Assembly: GCA_022768805.1 (NCBI GenBank) | Contig: JALELB010000039.1 | Coordinates: 1 to 33,091, forward strand | Direction of reading: 5' to 3' | From: Ruminococcus sp. | GTDB taxonomy: Bacteria; Bacillota; Clostridia; Oscillospirales; Ruminococcaceae | Length of the DNA: 33,091 bases | Shown here: positions 1 to 7,061 of the stretch, in pieces | How positions within the stretch are numbered: position 1 is the stretch's first letter | Layout: every line of letters starts with the position of its first letter | The notes under the pieces: generated by a model | What the model was told of the DNA's origin: nothing | The model's input: the letters and a program-made list of their open reading frames with translations, nothing else | Database searches by the model: none | Translations under genes and position numbers: made by a program

Positions 1-1022
1 GCAGCCTGGGGTGCGGACAGCTGGGACAGAATGGACTCAATATCCTCCATGGGCGCTGTCTGGGGTGCTGCGGCAGCCGGTTTGGGTACCTCGGGCATAG
101 CCTGGGGCTCGGACAGCTGGGACAGAATGGATTCAATGTCCTCCATAGGTGCTGTCTGAGGTGCGGGCTGTACAGGCTCCGGAGCAGTAACAGCGGGCTT
201 AGGCGCTTCGGGTGCTGCCTGGGGAGCCGGAACTGCAAACTGGGACAGAAAATCGTCTTGGACAGGCGCAGCAGCCTTGGGTGCAGGCTGAACCGGCTCC
301 GGAGCAGTCACCGGTTCCGGGGCAGTAACAGCGGGCTTGGGTGCCTCGGGTGCTGCCTGGGGTGCCGGAATGGCAAACTGGGACAGGAAATCGTCCTGGA
401 CAGGGGCAGCGACCCTGGGTGCGGGCTGAACCGGCTCCGGAGCAGTCACCGGTTCCGGGGCAGTAACAGCCGGCTTGGGTGCTTCGGGTGCTGCCTGGGG
501 TGCCGGAATGGCAAACTGGGACAGGAAATCATCCTGGACAGGCGCAACGACTCTGGGTGCGGGCTGAACCGGCTCTGGTGCAGGAGCGGCCTTTGGCTTT
601 ACGGGCGGCTGATATGTGGTGAATACAGGCTGAACCTCCTTTTCCGGTGCCGCAGGTGCCTTGGGCGGTGCGGGCACAGGGGGGGGAGGTGCAACGGATG
701 TACGAGCAGGAGCCGGAGGCGGTGTGGGGGAAGAACTGATGGGACCGATGGGATCATGTGCTGACCCGGTGTTCTTCTGCATCTTCTTTTCTTCCTTAAG
801 CTGCCGTGCAAGCTCCTTATTGTTTTCTTTAATAAGCTTCTTTGCCAGAACCATCTTGCACTTTTCACAGGTGATTTCTACGATGTCCTGCATGGGTGCT
901 CCGCTTACATATTTTCCGATGTTATCAGGCTTTGTCAGATTGATTCCGCAGCCGGTTTTCTTGCCGTTTTCCGTTCCGTGGACAATACCCCCATTGACTG
1001 CGTTGATGAGAAAAATCTGCAT
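1..1022 (-). CDS. Pro/Ala-rich repeat protein with N-terminal zinc-ribbon-like head (3' end outside window)
   Basis: Not a family I can name. About 340 residues are visible and the frame is open to the window edge. Residues 1-60 form a compact head with H15, C25, C52 and C55 (CG then CEKC), the spacing of a small zinc-binding ribbon. A charged Lys/Glu helix follows (about 56-85), then a long Pro/Ala-rich, probably disordered region. That region contains three copies of a 46-residue unit (138-bp period), each carrying QDDFLSQF, then at least two copies of a 32-residue unit (96-bp period) carrying MEDIESILSQLS. The ATG at 1022 is fixed by AGGAGG at 1029-1034, 6 nt upstream. No signal peptide or membrane segment is seen, so it is probably cytoplasmic. 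It could be a scaffold or adaptor that presents repeated docking motifs. Function is unknown. Confidence 0.85.
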   Translation of the reverse strand, partial: MQIFLINAVNGGIVHGTENGKKTGCGINLTKPDNIGKYVSGAPMQDIVEITCEKCKMVLAKKLIKENNKELARQLKEEKKMQKNTGSAHDPIGPISSSPTPPPAPARTSVAPPPPVPAPPKAPAAPEKEVQPVFTTYQPPVKPKAAPAPEPVQPAPRVVAPVQDDFLSQFAIPAPQAAPEAPKPAVTAPEPVTAPEPVQPAPRVAAPVQDDFLSQFAIPAPQAAPEAPKPAVTAPEPVTAPEPVQPAPKAAAPVQDDFLSQFAVPAPQAAPEAPKPAVTAPEPVQPAPQTAPMEDIESILSQLSEPQAMPEVPKPAAAAPQTAPMEDIESILSQLSAPQA

Positions 1023-1055
1023 GGTCATCCTCCTAAGCATGGTGTTGCACTATAA

Positions 1056-1084
1056 ATTATACAGTATTTTAAACAAAAAAGCAA
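1056..1084 (-). promoter_or_regulatory. Putative sigma-A promoter of the repeat-protein gene
   Basis: Read on the minus strand, a perfect TATAAT (1056-1061) lies 17 nt from a weak TTGCTT -35 box (1079-1084). This places the transcript start about 20 nt before the AGGAGG ribosome site. The surrounding DNA is AT-rich. Confidence 0.55.
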
Positions 1085-1199
1085 CCCCCTCTTAAGAAAA
1101 AATCGAAAAATGCATACAAAAAATCTGTTCCCATCCTACATTTGCCGGAAGTACCCGTTCAGAGCTTGAATTCTCTGCCCGCAAAGCGAAAGTTCAAGG

Positions 1200-1240
1200 A
1201 AGAAAAAAGGGGATTCCCATGCCGGCACACAGGAATCCCT
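1200..1240 (-). terminator. Rho-independent terminator after the lysis cassette
   Basis: The inverted repeat GGGATTCC (1210-1217) / GGAATCCC (1232-1239) is followed on the minus strand by a T-rich tract (CCTTTTTTCTT, about 1200-1210). It lies about 55 nt beyond the endolysin stop codon. The rest of 1023-1294 is AT-rich, with no other feature I recognise. Confidence 0.7.
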
Positions 1241-1294
1241 GGGGCAATTCTGCACAAAGCATGCTAAAGTGCCTTGGGCAGTGTTCCCCTGAAT

Positions 1295-1942
1295 TTATGC
1301 GGGTATCAAATCTGCACTATGCATTGCCGCCGTAACTCTTCCGCCAAGCCCGATGACGATCCGGTCCCCGGAAATCTGCTGTATTTCATACACAGTGCGG
1401 TATACAAAGTCCGCCAGTTTTCTTCCGTTATAATCTGCAGCACCCTGCCGGACACGCACCCGGTCACCCACCGAAAAGGCAAGCTGCTGCGCCTGCTTCT
1501 GCAGGGTGTCCAGCCTGGAAGCATACCCATCGTCATAGATTCCGATTACATTGGGAATGCCGGAGATCCGGTTAATGTCCCGGTGCTGTCCCTTAATGCC
1601 GCCGGCACGCACGCAGTAATGCAGGTGGCTGCCGGTGGATCTGCCCGTACTGCCCTCCACGCCGATGGGGTCGGTAATCCGGACCTTGTCCCCGGTGCTG
1701 ACCAGCAGACTGGACAGGTGCCCGAAGTAGTATACCTCCTGGGTGCCGGTGCGGCGGATCTTCACATATTGACCGAAGCCCTGACGGTGGTTGAACCGGT
1801 TTTCCCATCCGGCATACAGCACCACACCGTTCACGGTGCTATGGATGGTTTTGCTGTCGATGCCCACCAGATCCAGCCCATCGTGGGCGGCACCCTTATA
1901 GAGCTGTGAAATGCGGAATTTTCCCATATAGGGACTGTTCAT
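1295..1942 (-). CDS. M23 (LytM-type) phage-like endolysin with SH3-like C-terminus
   Basis: A 215-residue peptidoglycan endopeptidase. The M23 metallopeptidase domain spans about residues 5-125. It has the zinc ligands H20-x3-D24 and the HLH motif (H106, H108), plus a further histidine in FGH (H75). Residues about 158-215 form a small SH3/KOW-like domain of the sort found at the end of clostridial phage lysins. There is no signal peptide, as expected if a holin releases it. The ATG at 1942 overlaps the holin stop in an ATGA arrangement (4 nt), so translation is probably coupled. It is followed by its own terminator. A cell-wall remodelling role in the host, rather than in a phage, cannot be excluded. 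Confidence 0.85.
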   Translation of the reverse strand: MNSPYMGKFRISQLYKGAAHDGLDLVGIDSKTIHSTVNGVVLYAGWENRFNHRQGFGQYVKIRRTGTQEVYYFGHLSSLLVSTGDKVRITDPIGVEGSTGRSTGSHLHYCVRAGGIKGQHRDINRISGIPNVIGIYDDGYASRLDTLQKQAQQLAFSVGDRVRVRQGAADYNGRKLADFVYRTVYEIQQISGDRIVIGLGGRVTAAMHSADLIPA

Positions 1943-2346
1943 TGTGATTCATCCTTTCTCTTTTCGGTTTTCAGCTGTACCAGAACAGCACGGAGCTTTT
2001 CCGGAAGCGGAAGTCCCATACGGCCGGCGTTTTCCAGAATGCTGAGCCCTTCATTGGCAAGATAGAAGCCGATGACTGCATTGCGCAGCAGTCCCTGGGC
2101 ATGCAGCAACTGGGTGTCCAGCAGATGTCCCATGCCCACCATGGCCAGGATCAGCATTTTCCGCAGCAGGCCCCGGAATCCTACCGAACTGGACAGCCGG
2201 CGGGCACTGATTGCAGCCAGCAGTCCGGTGGCATAGTCCATCAGGATAAAGGCCAGCAGAGTCAGCAGCAGCCCGTCCGGACTGCCGAACAGGAAACTGC
2301 CTGCCGCCAGGACCACCGCACAGAGCGATTGCCATAGCTTATCCAC
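1939..2346 (-). CDS. Holin (phage holin family 4 / toxin-secretion type)
   Basis: A 135-residue small membrane protein of the Bacillus/Clostridium holin family that includes phage holins and TcdE-like toxin-release proteins. Hydrophobic helices run from about residue 8 to 95, with the family-typical DYATGLLAA segment, followed by NEGLSILENAGRMG and a charged C-terminal tail. The GTG at 2346 is chosen over the longer open frame because GGAGG (2353-2357) sits 6 nt upstream and the extra N-terminal residues are not family-like. It overlaps the downstream endolysin by 4 nt. Together they form a minimal lysis cassette, which is not embedded in recognisable phage structural genes here. Confidence 0.85.
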   Translation of the reverse strand: MDKLWQSLCAVVLAAGSFLFGSPDGLLLTLLAFILMDYATGLLAAISARRLSSSVGFRGLLRKMLILAMVGMGHLLDTQLLHAQGLLRNAVIGFYLANEGLSILENAGRMGLPLPEKLRAVLVQLKTEKRKDESQ

Positions 2347-2435
2347 GATTACCCTCCTTTCTCCCTCAAGAACAGGGCATTCCCCGGAAAAGTTGTACGG
2401 GAGCATACAAGTCGGCGGGTTTTTCGGCGGATCCC

Positions 2436-2463
2436 TTGACAAGCAGAAAAAACAGTGTATAAT
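2436..2463 (+). promoter_or_regulatory. Consensus sigma-A promoter of the flavodoxin-like gene
   Basis: A perfect TTGACA (2436-2441) and a perfect TATAAT (2458-2463) are separated by 16 nt. The leader is about 50 nt to the ATG at 2523. Confidence 0.85.
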
Positions 2464-2522
2464 ACTTAGTGATGCATAACATTTACTATCGATAGAACGG
2501 CACGGGAAGAAGGAGAAAATAC

Positions 2523-3233
2523 ATGAAGCTCACGATGATTCACGGACAGGCCCATCGGGGGAGTACCTGCATGGTTGCCCGGGAACTGGCGGAAAAAATA
2601 CAAAAGGGCATGCAGGAACAGGCTGCAATCACGGAATTCTTTCTGCCGGAGGACTTTGACAAGCCCTGCTGCGGGTGTTATACCTGTTTCCAAACATCCC
2701 TGGAGCACTGTCCTCATTTCCAGAAGCTGAAGCCGCTGGCAGATGCTCTGCTGGAAGCAGATGTCATCATTCTGGACAGTCCGGTGTATGTTTACCATGC
2801 CACCGGGCAGATGATGAGCCTGCTGGATCACTTTGGAACCTGGTGGGTGGTGCATCGTCCCCGGCCGGAAATGAGCCGGAAGCAGGCAGTTGTCATCAGC
2901 ACAGCAGCCGGCGGCGGAATGAAAAGCACCAATCAGGACATGGCGGACAGTCTGGAAATGTGGGGTGTACATAAGGTCTACCGGATGGGGCTTGGGGTAC
3001 AGTCCACAAAGCCTCAGGAGATTCCGGAGGGCATTCTGAGAAGGATCCACAAAAAAACAGACCGGCTTTCCGCAAGAATCTGCCGGCAGCATGGGGCACA
3101 GGGGTACAATACCCGGGCTAAGAAGTGGTTTTATTTGATGCGGCTGGCTCACAACCATTTTCCTCCCGCTGAGCCGGACTGGGGATACTGGGAGCGGAAT
3201 GGATGGCACAAGAACAAGCGGCCCTGGCAGTAG
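2523..3233 (+). CDS. Flavodoxin-fold NAD(P)H-dependent oxidoreductase
   Basis: A 236-residue protein of the NADPH-dependent FMN reductase / flavodoxin-like superfamily. The N-terminus MKLTMIHGQAHRGST gives the first beta strand and phosphate-binding loop for FMN. A CCGCYTCF cluster at about residues 49-56 resembles the cysteine motif of iron-sulfur flavoproteins, although C-x2-C-x2-C spacing alone does not prove a cluster. The segment ADVIILDSPVYVYHATGQM is the typical isoalloxazine-contacting loop, and TAAGGGMKS is a second loop. The C-terminal 40 residues are rich in Trp and basic residues. It has its own promoter and AAGGAG (2510-2515), and is monocistronic up to a bidirectional terminator. 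The redox substrate cannot be inferred. Confidence 0.8.
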   Translation: MKLTMIHGQAHRGSTCMVARELAEKIQKGMQEQAAITEFFLPEDFDKPCCGCYTCFQTSLEHCPHFQKLKPLADALLEADVIILDSPVYVYHATGQMMSLLDHFGTWWVVHRPRPEMSRKQAVVISTAAGGGMKSTNQDMADSLEMWGVHKVYRMGLGVQSTKPQEIPEGILRRIHKKTDRLSARICRQHGAQGYNTRAKKWFYLMRLAHNHFPPAEPDWGYWERNGWHKNKRPWQ

Positions 3234-3270
3234 TCGGGCTGCTCTCGCTTTTCCAGGCTCTGCGGATGCA

Positions 3271-3308
3271 AAAACAGCGGCGCTGTATGGTTACAGTGCC
3301 GCTGTTTT
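3271..3308. terminator. Bidirectional rho-independent terminator
   Basis: A long hairpin: AAAACAGCGGC (3271-3281) pairs with GCCGCTGTTTT (3298-3308), with an inner CTGTA/TACAG extension. It carries A/T tracts on both sides and sits between converging genes, so it can serve both the flavodoxin-like gene and the DUF4097 gene. Confidence 0.85.
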
Positions 3309-3316
3309 ATCGGGTC

Positions 3317-4282
3317 TTATTTGTCCAGTTCCAGGTGAACGTCCCCGCTGCCGGTGGTGATTTCACAAATTCCGCCGGAGCCGGAGTCCGGCACGGAGCA
3401 GCTGGAGCTGCCGGTGTTGGTGACGAATTGCTTTTCGGTGCAAAGGGTGCCGGAGACGTTGCCGCTGCCGGTCTGGATATGCATTGTGTATCCTTCACTG
3501 CGCTGAAGCCGGATGCTTCCGCTGGTGGATTTCAGCTGCATATCCGTCTCTGCCAGCACGTTCTGGAAATCCATGCTTCCGCTGTTGACTTCTGCTGATA
3601 GGTTTTGACCCTGTACGTCCGATATACGCAGATTTCCGCTGCTTGTTTCCAGCCGGATGTCTGCCCGGGCAGTGACGTGTTCCATGGTAATTTTTCCGCT
3701 GTTGCTCCGGGCAGTCAGCCCATGCAGACCGGAGCCGGCAAGCGTTATGTTCCCGCTGTCCGAGCGCAGAAACAGGTCACCTTCCACTGATGCATGCAGT
3801 TCAATTCTTCCGCTGGTGCTTTGTATGTCGGCTTCCTGAAAGCGAAATTCCTCCGACACCATGAGATCCCCGCTGTGCAGGCTTGCCGTAATGGACTGAT
3901 AGCTGCTTTCCGGCAAATAGATTCCGATTTCATCATGTTCAACAAATATGCCGATATACTGCTTCCATGTGCGGTTGTCCTGCTGCCTGATGTATAATGT
4001 ATCATCCTTGATTTCGATGATGCTTTCCAAGCCCTCCCGTTCATGGCACTGCACACGGCAGCTGTCGTCATCGGAAAGATACAGGCGAACATCACTGCCT
4101 GCCCCTTCTACGCAGATCCGGGAAAAGGACTGCTCAACGGGGTGTGTTTCCGTGCGGAATGTGGCGGTTTCCATTTTGGAAAAATCAAAGCCCATGGCGC
4201 ACATTGCACAGAGGGAGATGACGATTCCGGCGAACACCATGCCGGAGGCTGCAATCATCGCAATTTTTCCGGATTTTTTCAT
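3317..4282 (-). CDS. DUF4097-family beta-helical membrane-anchored protein
   Basis: A 321-residue protein with an N-terminal membrane anchor or signal helix (about residues 7-30). A repetitive beta-strand domain follows, in which Ser-Gly-rich turns (LHSGDL, STSGRI, SDSGNI, SNSGKI, SSGNL, SGSM, STSGSI, GSGNV, GSGDV) recur about every 20 residues. This is the parallel beta-helix pattern of DUF4097, sometimes called putative adhesin. It is the third gene of a PadR-HAAS-DUF4097 operon, overlapping the HAAS gene by 4 nt (ATGA). Such modules usually report on or modify the cell envelope. The molecular function is not established. It ends at the bidirectional terminator. Confidence 0.8.
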   Translation of the reverse strand: MKKSGKIAMIAASGMVFAGIVISLCAMCAMGFDFSKMETATFRTETHPVEQSFSRICVEGAGSDVRLYLSDDDSCRVQCHEREGLESIIEIKDDTLYIRQQDNRTWKQYIGIFVEHDEIGIYLPESSYQSITASLHSGDLMVSEEFRFQEADIQSTSGRIELHASVEGDLFLRSDSGNITLAGSGLHGLTARSNSGKITMEHVTARADIRLETSSGNLRISDVQGQNLSAEVNSGSMDFQNVLAETDMQLKSTSGSIRLQRSEGYTMHIQTGSGNVSGTLCTEKQFVTNTGSSSCSVPDSGSGGICEITTGSGDVHLELDK

Positions 4283-4887
4283 TGTGCTTCCTCCTTCCTG
4301 ACGAACAGGGATTTGATGCCCGTCAGCATGTATTTATTCAGCAGGAAAAGTCCCCGTGTAATCTGATTACATCCCAAAAACAGAAAAATGGAGATGCCGC
4401 CGCATAGCATACCGGCGCCCAGGAACAGCAGTGCCCCTGCCAGATTGCCGGAGGATGCATAGGCGAACAGGAACGTGCCGACGATTCCGGCTATGCCGCT
4501 GACCGCAAAGCTCAGATCCACAGCGTACAGGGAAAGGATCACCGCCCAGAAGGCGATGCACACTGCGGCCACAACGCATACCGCCGCCAGCAGAAGCGGA
4601 AGCCACAAAGGCGCCCCCAGTACCAGCAGCAGGATTTCCCATGCCTTAAATCTGCGGCTGGGTGTAACCTTCTCCTTCACCAGCTTTGCCAGCGGAATAT
4701 CCGCCAGGGTCTGGGCGGCGATTTCCTCCACAGAGCCGATGGCCGCTGTGGCCTCCTCCTCTGATAAGCCCTCCTCCATCCGGTCCTGGATCATTTCTTC
4801 ATAAAATGCAATGGATTGTTCCACGTCCTCCCGGGGCAGTCCCTTCAGCTTCTGCTCCAGAGCTGAGATGAATTCAGATTTATTCAT
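4279..4887 (-). CDS. HAAS-domain (DUF1700) membrane protein
   Basis: A 202-residue protein. Residues 1-60 form the helical HAAS domain (MNKSEFISALEQKL, then GLSEEEATAAIGSVEEIA), which commonly accompanies PadR regulators. Several hydrophobic helices follow between about 80 and 185, so it is an integral membrane protein with a cytoplasmic N-terminal domain. The ATG at 4887 is preferred over a longer frame because AGGAGG lies at 4897-4902 and the protein starts like its family. It overlaps the padR gene upstream by 8 nt and the DUF4097 gene downstream by 4 nt, a tightly coupled operon. It probably senses or transmits an envelope signal, which is inference. Confidence 0.85.
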   Translation of the reverse strand: MNKSEFISALEQKLKGLPREDVEQSIAFYEEMIQDRMEEGLSEEEATAAIGSVEEIAAQTLADIPLAKLVKEKVTPSRRFKAWEILLLVLGAPLWLPLLLAAVCVVAAVCIAFWAVILSLYAVDLSFAVSGIAGIVGTFLFAYASSGNLAGALLFLGAGMLCGGISIFLFLGCNQITRGLFLLNKYMLTGIKSLFVRKEEAQ

Positions 4888-5200
4888 GCTTTGGTTCCTC
4901 CTTTGTAATGAATTGGTAAATGCGCTGGATTTCCTGCCATTCCTCCCGGAATTCCTCCAGGCGCCGGAGCCCCTGTTCGGTGATATGATAGTATTTCCGA
5001 AGCCGCCCCCCATGCTCCGCACTGTGCACAGTCAGCATCTGCCCGGCTTCCAGCCGCCGGAGGATCGGGTAAAGGGTGGATTCCGAAATCTCCATATAGG
5101 GTTTGATGTCCTTAATCATCTGATAGCCGTATGAGTCCTGGCTTTTGATTGCCGCCAGCACGCATACATCCAGAAGCCCTCGCTTTAACTGTATATCCAT
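4880..5200 (-). CDS. PadR-family transcriptional repressor
   Basis: A 106-residue winged-helix regulator of the short PadR subfamily. The N-terminal DNA-binding domain includes MDIQLKRGLLDVCVLAAI, SYGYQMI and SESTLYPILRRLEAGQM; a wing with GGRLRKYYHIT follows, then a C-terminal dimerisation helix (about 80-102). The ATG at 5200 is fixed by AGGAGG at 5207-5212. The longer open frame extends into the promoter and is not used. It is first in the PadR-HAAS-DUF4097 operon. A perfect inverted repeat overlaps its -10 box, so it very probably represses its own operon. Confidence 0.92.
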   Translation of the reverse strand: MDIQLKRGLLDVCVLAAIKSQDSYGYQMIKDIKPYMEISESTLYPILRRLEAGQMLTVHSAEHGGRLRKYYHITEQGLRRLEEFREEWQEIQRIYQFITKEEPKHE

Positions 5201-5220
5201 ACTATACCTCCTTACACATA

Positions 5221-5251
5221 ATACTATATCACACATAGTATTGTATGTCAA
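5221..5251 (-). promoter_or_regulatory. Promoter of the padR operon with overlapping PadR operator
   Basis: On the minus strand TTGACA (5246-5251) and TATAGT (5223-5228) are 17 nt apart. The perfect inverted repeat ATACTAT (5221-5227) / ATAGTAT (5235-5241), with a 7-nt spacer, covers the -10 box and half the spacer. This is the expected position for an autorepressing PadR dimer. Promoter boxes and repeat are seen directly; the binding is inferred. Confidence 0.85.
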
Positions 5252-5261
5252 GAGGTATTTG

Positions 5262-5293
5262 AAAAAAATTGCGGCAGGGTATTACCCTGCCGC
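5262..5293 (-). terminator. Terminator of the YaiI/YqxD gene
   Basis: A perfect 10-bp stem, GCGGCAGGGT (5271-5280) / ACCCTGCCGC (5284-5293), is followed on the minus strand by a T-tract (complement of 5262-5270). It lies 17 nt beyond the stop codon. Confidence 0.9.
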
Positions 5294-5310
5294 TTTGTAC
5301 TGTATTGCCG

Positions 5311-5754
5311 TTATGTTGTCTGCATTTTATGGATCCATGCCTCCAGTGCCCGGCAGAATGCCTGGTCCTGGGCAGGGGTGCGTTTAGGAGCGCCCCGGAG
5401 TCTGCCGCCCTGCCGCCGGATACATCTGGCGGTATGCCGTGCAGCCAGGAGCCCGTCCATGTTGTCCGGGGTGTACTGACCCCCGTCCTGGTGCATGGCA
5501 TATGCCTGCCTGGCCAGGCACATGGCAGCCAGTCCGTAGTCCTGGGTGATGACCAGATCCCCGGGCCGAAGCAGATTCACCAGCCGGAAATCCGCACTGT
5601 CCGCCCCGGTGGAAACCGTAATGGTGTCCGCATAGTCATCCCGGAACAGATGGGCGCTGTCACAGATGATGGTGCAGGGAATGCCCTGCTGCCGGGCAAT
5701 GCGGATGGTCTGCTCCACCACCGGGCATCCGTCCGCATCTATATAAATGTGCAT
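5311..5754 (-). CDS. YaiI/YqxD family protein (UPF0178, DUF188)
   Basis: A 147-residue protein of the widespread UPF0178 family, which is related in fold to PIN-like nucleases. It starts with the family signature MHIYIDADGCPVV. It also has SAHLFRDDY near residue 33, VSTGADSADFRLVNL (47-61), GDLVITQDYGLAAM (65-78) and a basic C-terminus (RQGGRLRGAPKRT). The conserved Asp residues D7, D9, D52, D55 and D72 could bind a metal. Biochemical function is unproven in the family. It has AAGGAGG (5764-5770) 9 nt before the ATG, and its own terminator, so it appears monocistronic. Confidence 0.9.
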   Translation of the reverse strand: MHIYIDADGCPVVEQTIRIARQQGIPCTIICDSAHLFRDDYADTITVSTGADSADFRLVNLLRPGDLVITQDYGLAAMCLARQAYAMHQDGGQYTPDNMDGLLAARHTARCIRRQGGRLRGAPKRTPAQDQAFCRALEAWIHKMQTT

Positions 5755-5815
5755 GGAAAAGCCCCTCCTTCACCTTAAAGTATAGCATCCGGCATGCCGG
5801 CTGTCAACGCTTTCC

Positions 5816-5844
5816 TTGACAGATCCGGCGGATGGGGCTACAAT
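5816..5844 (+). promoter_or_regulatory. Sigma-A promoter of mnmM
   Basis: A perfect TTGACA (5816-5821) and TACAAT (5839-5844) with a 17-nt spacer lie about 40 nt before the mnmM ATG. Confidence 0.85.
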
Positions 5845-5882
5845 AGAAGCAATAGGACCAACAGGAAAGGAAGATACTGCAA

Positions 5883-6455
5883 ATGGATCTGAAATCCTTC
5901 AGTGCCCTGGAATGGGCGCATAAATTCATCCGGGAGCATGTAAAGCCCGGGGATCTCTGTATTGACGCCACCGCAGGCAGGGGACACGACACTGCCCTGC
6001 TTTGCAGTCTGGTGGGAGAGAGCGGACATGTGACCGCCTTTGACATCCAGCCGGACGCCATCGCCAGCACCAATGCCCGGCTGGCGGAGCTTGGCTATAC
6101 GGACCGGGCTACGGTGATTCAGGAAAGCCACAGCCGGATGGAGGCGTATGCGCAGCCCGGCACCATTTCCTGCATCACCTTCAATTTTGGCTGGCTGCCC
6201 GGGGGAGATCACCATATTTTCACCCATGCGGACACCAGCATCGCCGCCATTGAGCAGGGGCTGGCTCTGCTGCGGGAGGATGGGATCATGAGCCTTTGCA
6301 TCTACTACGGCAGGGAAACGGGCTTTGCGGAACGGGACGCCCTGCTGGCGTATCTGCGGACCATCGACAGCCGGCAGTACACGGTGATGATCTGTGAATT
6401 TGCCAACCGCAGCAACTGTCCGCCGATTCCGGTGCTGATCTGGAAGGGCAAGTGA
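5883..6455 (+). CDS. mnmM: tRNA 5-aminomethyl-2-thiouridine methyltransferase MnmM (YtqB family)
   Basis: A 190-residue class I SAM-dependent methyltransferase of the YtqB / rRNA_methylase family. Family members are known to methylate the 5-aminomethyl group of wobble uridine in tRNA, completing mnm5s2U. Motif I is DATAGRGHDT (about 29-38), followed by the acidic strand end FDIQPDA (about 55-61). The family signature FNFGWLPGGDHH (about 99-110) corresponds to NLGYLPGGDK in relatives. The start has a GGAAAGGAAG-type ribosome site and lies downstream of a strong promoter. It stands alone between YaiI/YqxD and spoIIID. Family assignment is confident; the exact tRNA substrate is inferred. Confidence 0.9.
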   Translation: MDLKSFSALEWAHKFIREHVKPGDLCIDATAGRGHDTALLCSLVGESGHVTAFDIQPDAIASTNARLAELGYTDRATVIQESHSRMEAYAQPGTISCITFNFGWLPGGDHHIFTHADTSIAAIEQGLALLREDGIMSLCIYYGRETGFAERDALLAYLRTIDSRQYTVMICEFANRSNCPPIPVLIWKGK

Positions 6456-6639
6456 CGCTGTATCCGCCAGAATCTTCTATGCAGCAAATCCCCGGTTTCT
6501 GCATACACTAACAGCAGCGGCGGACCCTTTCAGTCAAAGACAGTGGCGGCTTGTCCGGCGGGCAGCTGCTCTCGGGATGCTGTTTTCAACGGCTGACTGC
6601 CGGAAAACCGCTTGGAATAGAGGTTTCCCGGGGAACCGC
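6456..6639. other. Intergenic stretch between mnmM and the spoIIID terminator, no gene seen
   Basis: No convincing ORF. Several short inverted repeats are visible: TATGCAG (6479-6485) / CTGCATA (6500-6506), and GGTTTCCC next to GGGGAACC at about 6623-6638. None has the U-tract of a terminator. It could be the 3' UTR of mnmM with some secondary structure. Confidence 0.3.
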
Positions 6640-6677
6640 AAAGCGCGCACATGATGTAAGAGTCATGTGCGCGTTTT
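6640..6677. terminator. Hairpin terminator between mnmM and spoIIID
   Basis: AAAGCGCGCACATGA (6640-6654) pairs with TCATGTGCGCGTTTT (6663-6677) around an 8-nt loop, 15 bp with one G-T. It begins 3 nt beyond the spoIIID stop. The T-tract is short on both strands, so it may act bidirectionally or mainly as a stabilising 3' hairpin. Confidence 0.65.
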
Positions 6678-6679
6678 GC

Positions 6680-6949
6680 TCAGCACCTGTGCTTTTGCTG
6701 TTCCAGCTTTGCGTATTTCTCCTTTGTTGCCAGTCCGCCCCGGATGTGTCGTTCCTGTTTGTTGAGCTCCAGCACTTCTTTGACAAGCGGATAAAGCTGA
6801 GGCTGGATTTTCGGAAGACGCTCGCTGACATCTTTATGAACGGTGGATTTTGAAATTCCGAACTGCTTTGCGGTTGCCCGCACGGTTGCCTTGTGTTCCA
6901 GGATGTACTCGCCCAGGATAATTGCCCGGTCGTTCGGCTGTCCCTTCAT
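6680..6949 (-). CDS. spoIIID: Sporulation transcriptional regulator SpoIIID
   Basis: An 89-residue DNA-binding protein closely matching SpoIIID, which in spore formers adjusts the sigma-E and sigma-K regulons in the mother cell. The helix-turn-helix is at residues about 18-45, with TVRATAKQFGISKSTVHKD followed by SERLP. The family C-terminal basic segment is HIRGGLATKEKYAK. Length is normal (about 85-95 residues). The ATG at 6949 has a GAGTGAGG ribosome site. I could not find a convincing sigma-E-type promoter upstream. Neighbours are unrelated to sporulation, and neither spoIIQ nor mreB, which often lie next to it, is in view. Confidence 0.95.
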   Translation of the reverse strand: MKGQPNDRAIILGEYILEHKATVRATAKQFGISKSTVHKDVSERLPKIQPQLYPLVKEVLELNKQERHIRGGLATKEKYAKLEQQKHRC

Positions 6950-7061
6950 GACCTCACTCCCATCGTGCTATGGTCTGATGGCTCACGCCCGCTTTGCGTC
7001 AGCATCCGTTTGATATATATGCACGGGGAGTGTGCGGTATTACGCCGGCTGTGCTCCGGCA

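Noticed and set aside
1-560. Regular DNA repeats with 96- and 138-bp periods suggesting a CRISPR array or satellite
   Set aside because: The repeats are in frame and encode protein repeats of 32 and 46 residues; there are no unique spacers between short direct repeats.
258-764. Plus-strand repetitive frame opposite the Pro/Ala-rich gene
   Set aside because: Complement of Pro/Ala codons gives a Gly/Arg/Cys-rich shadow; the minus strand has the promoter and ribosome site.
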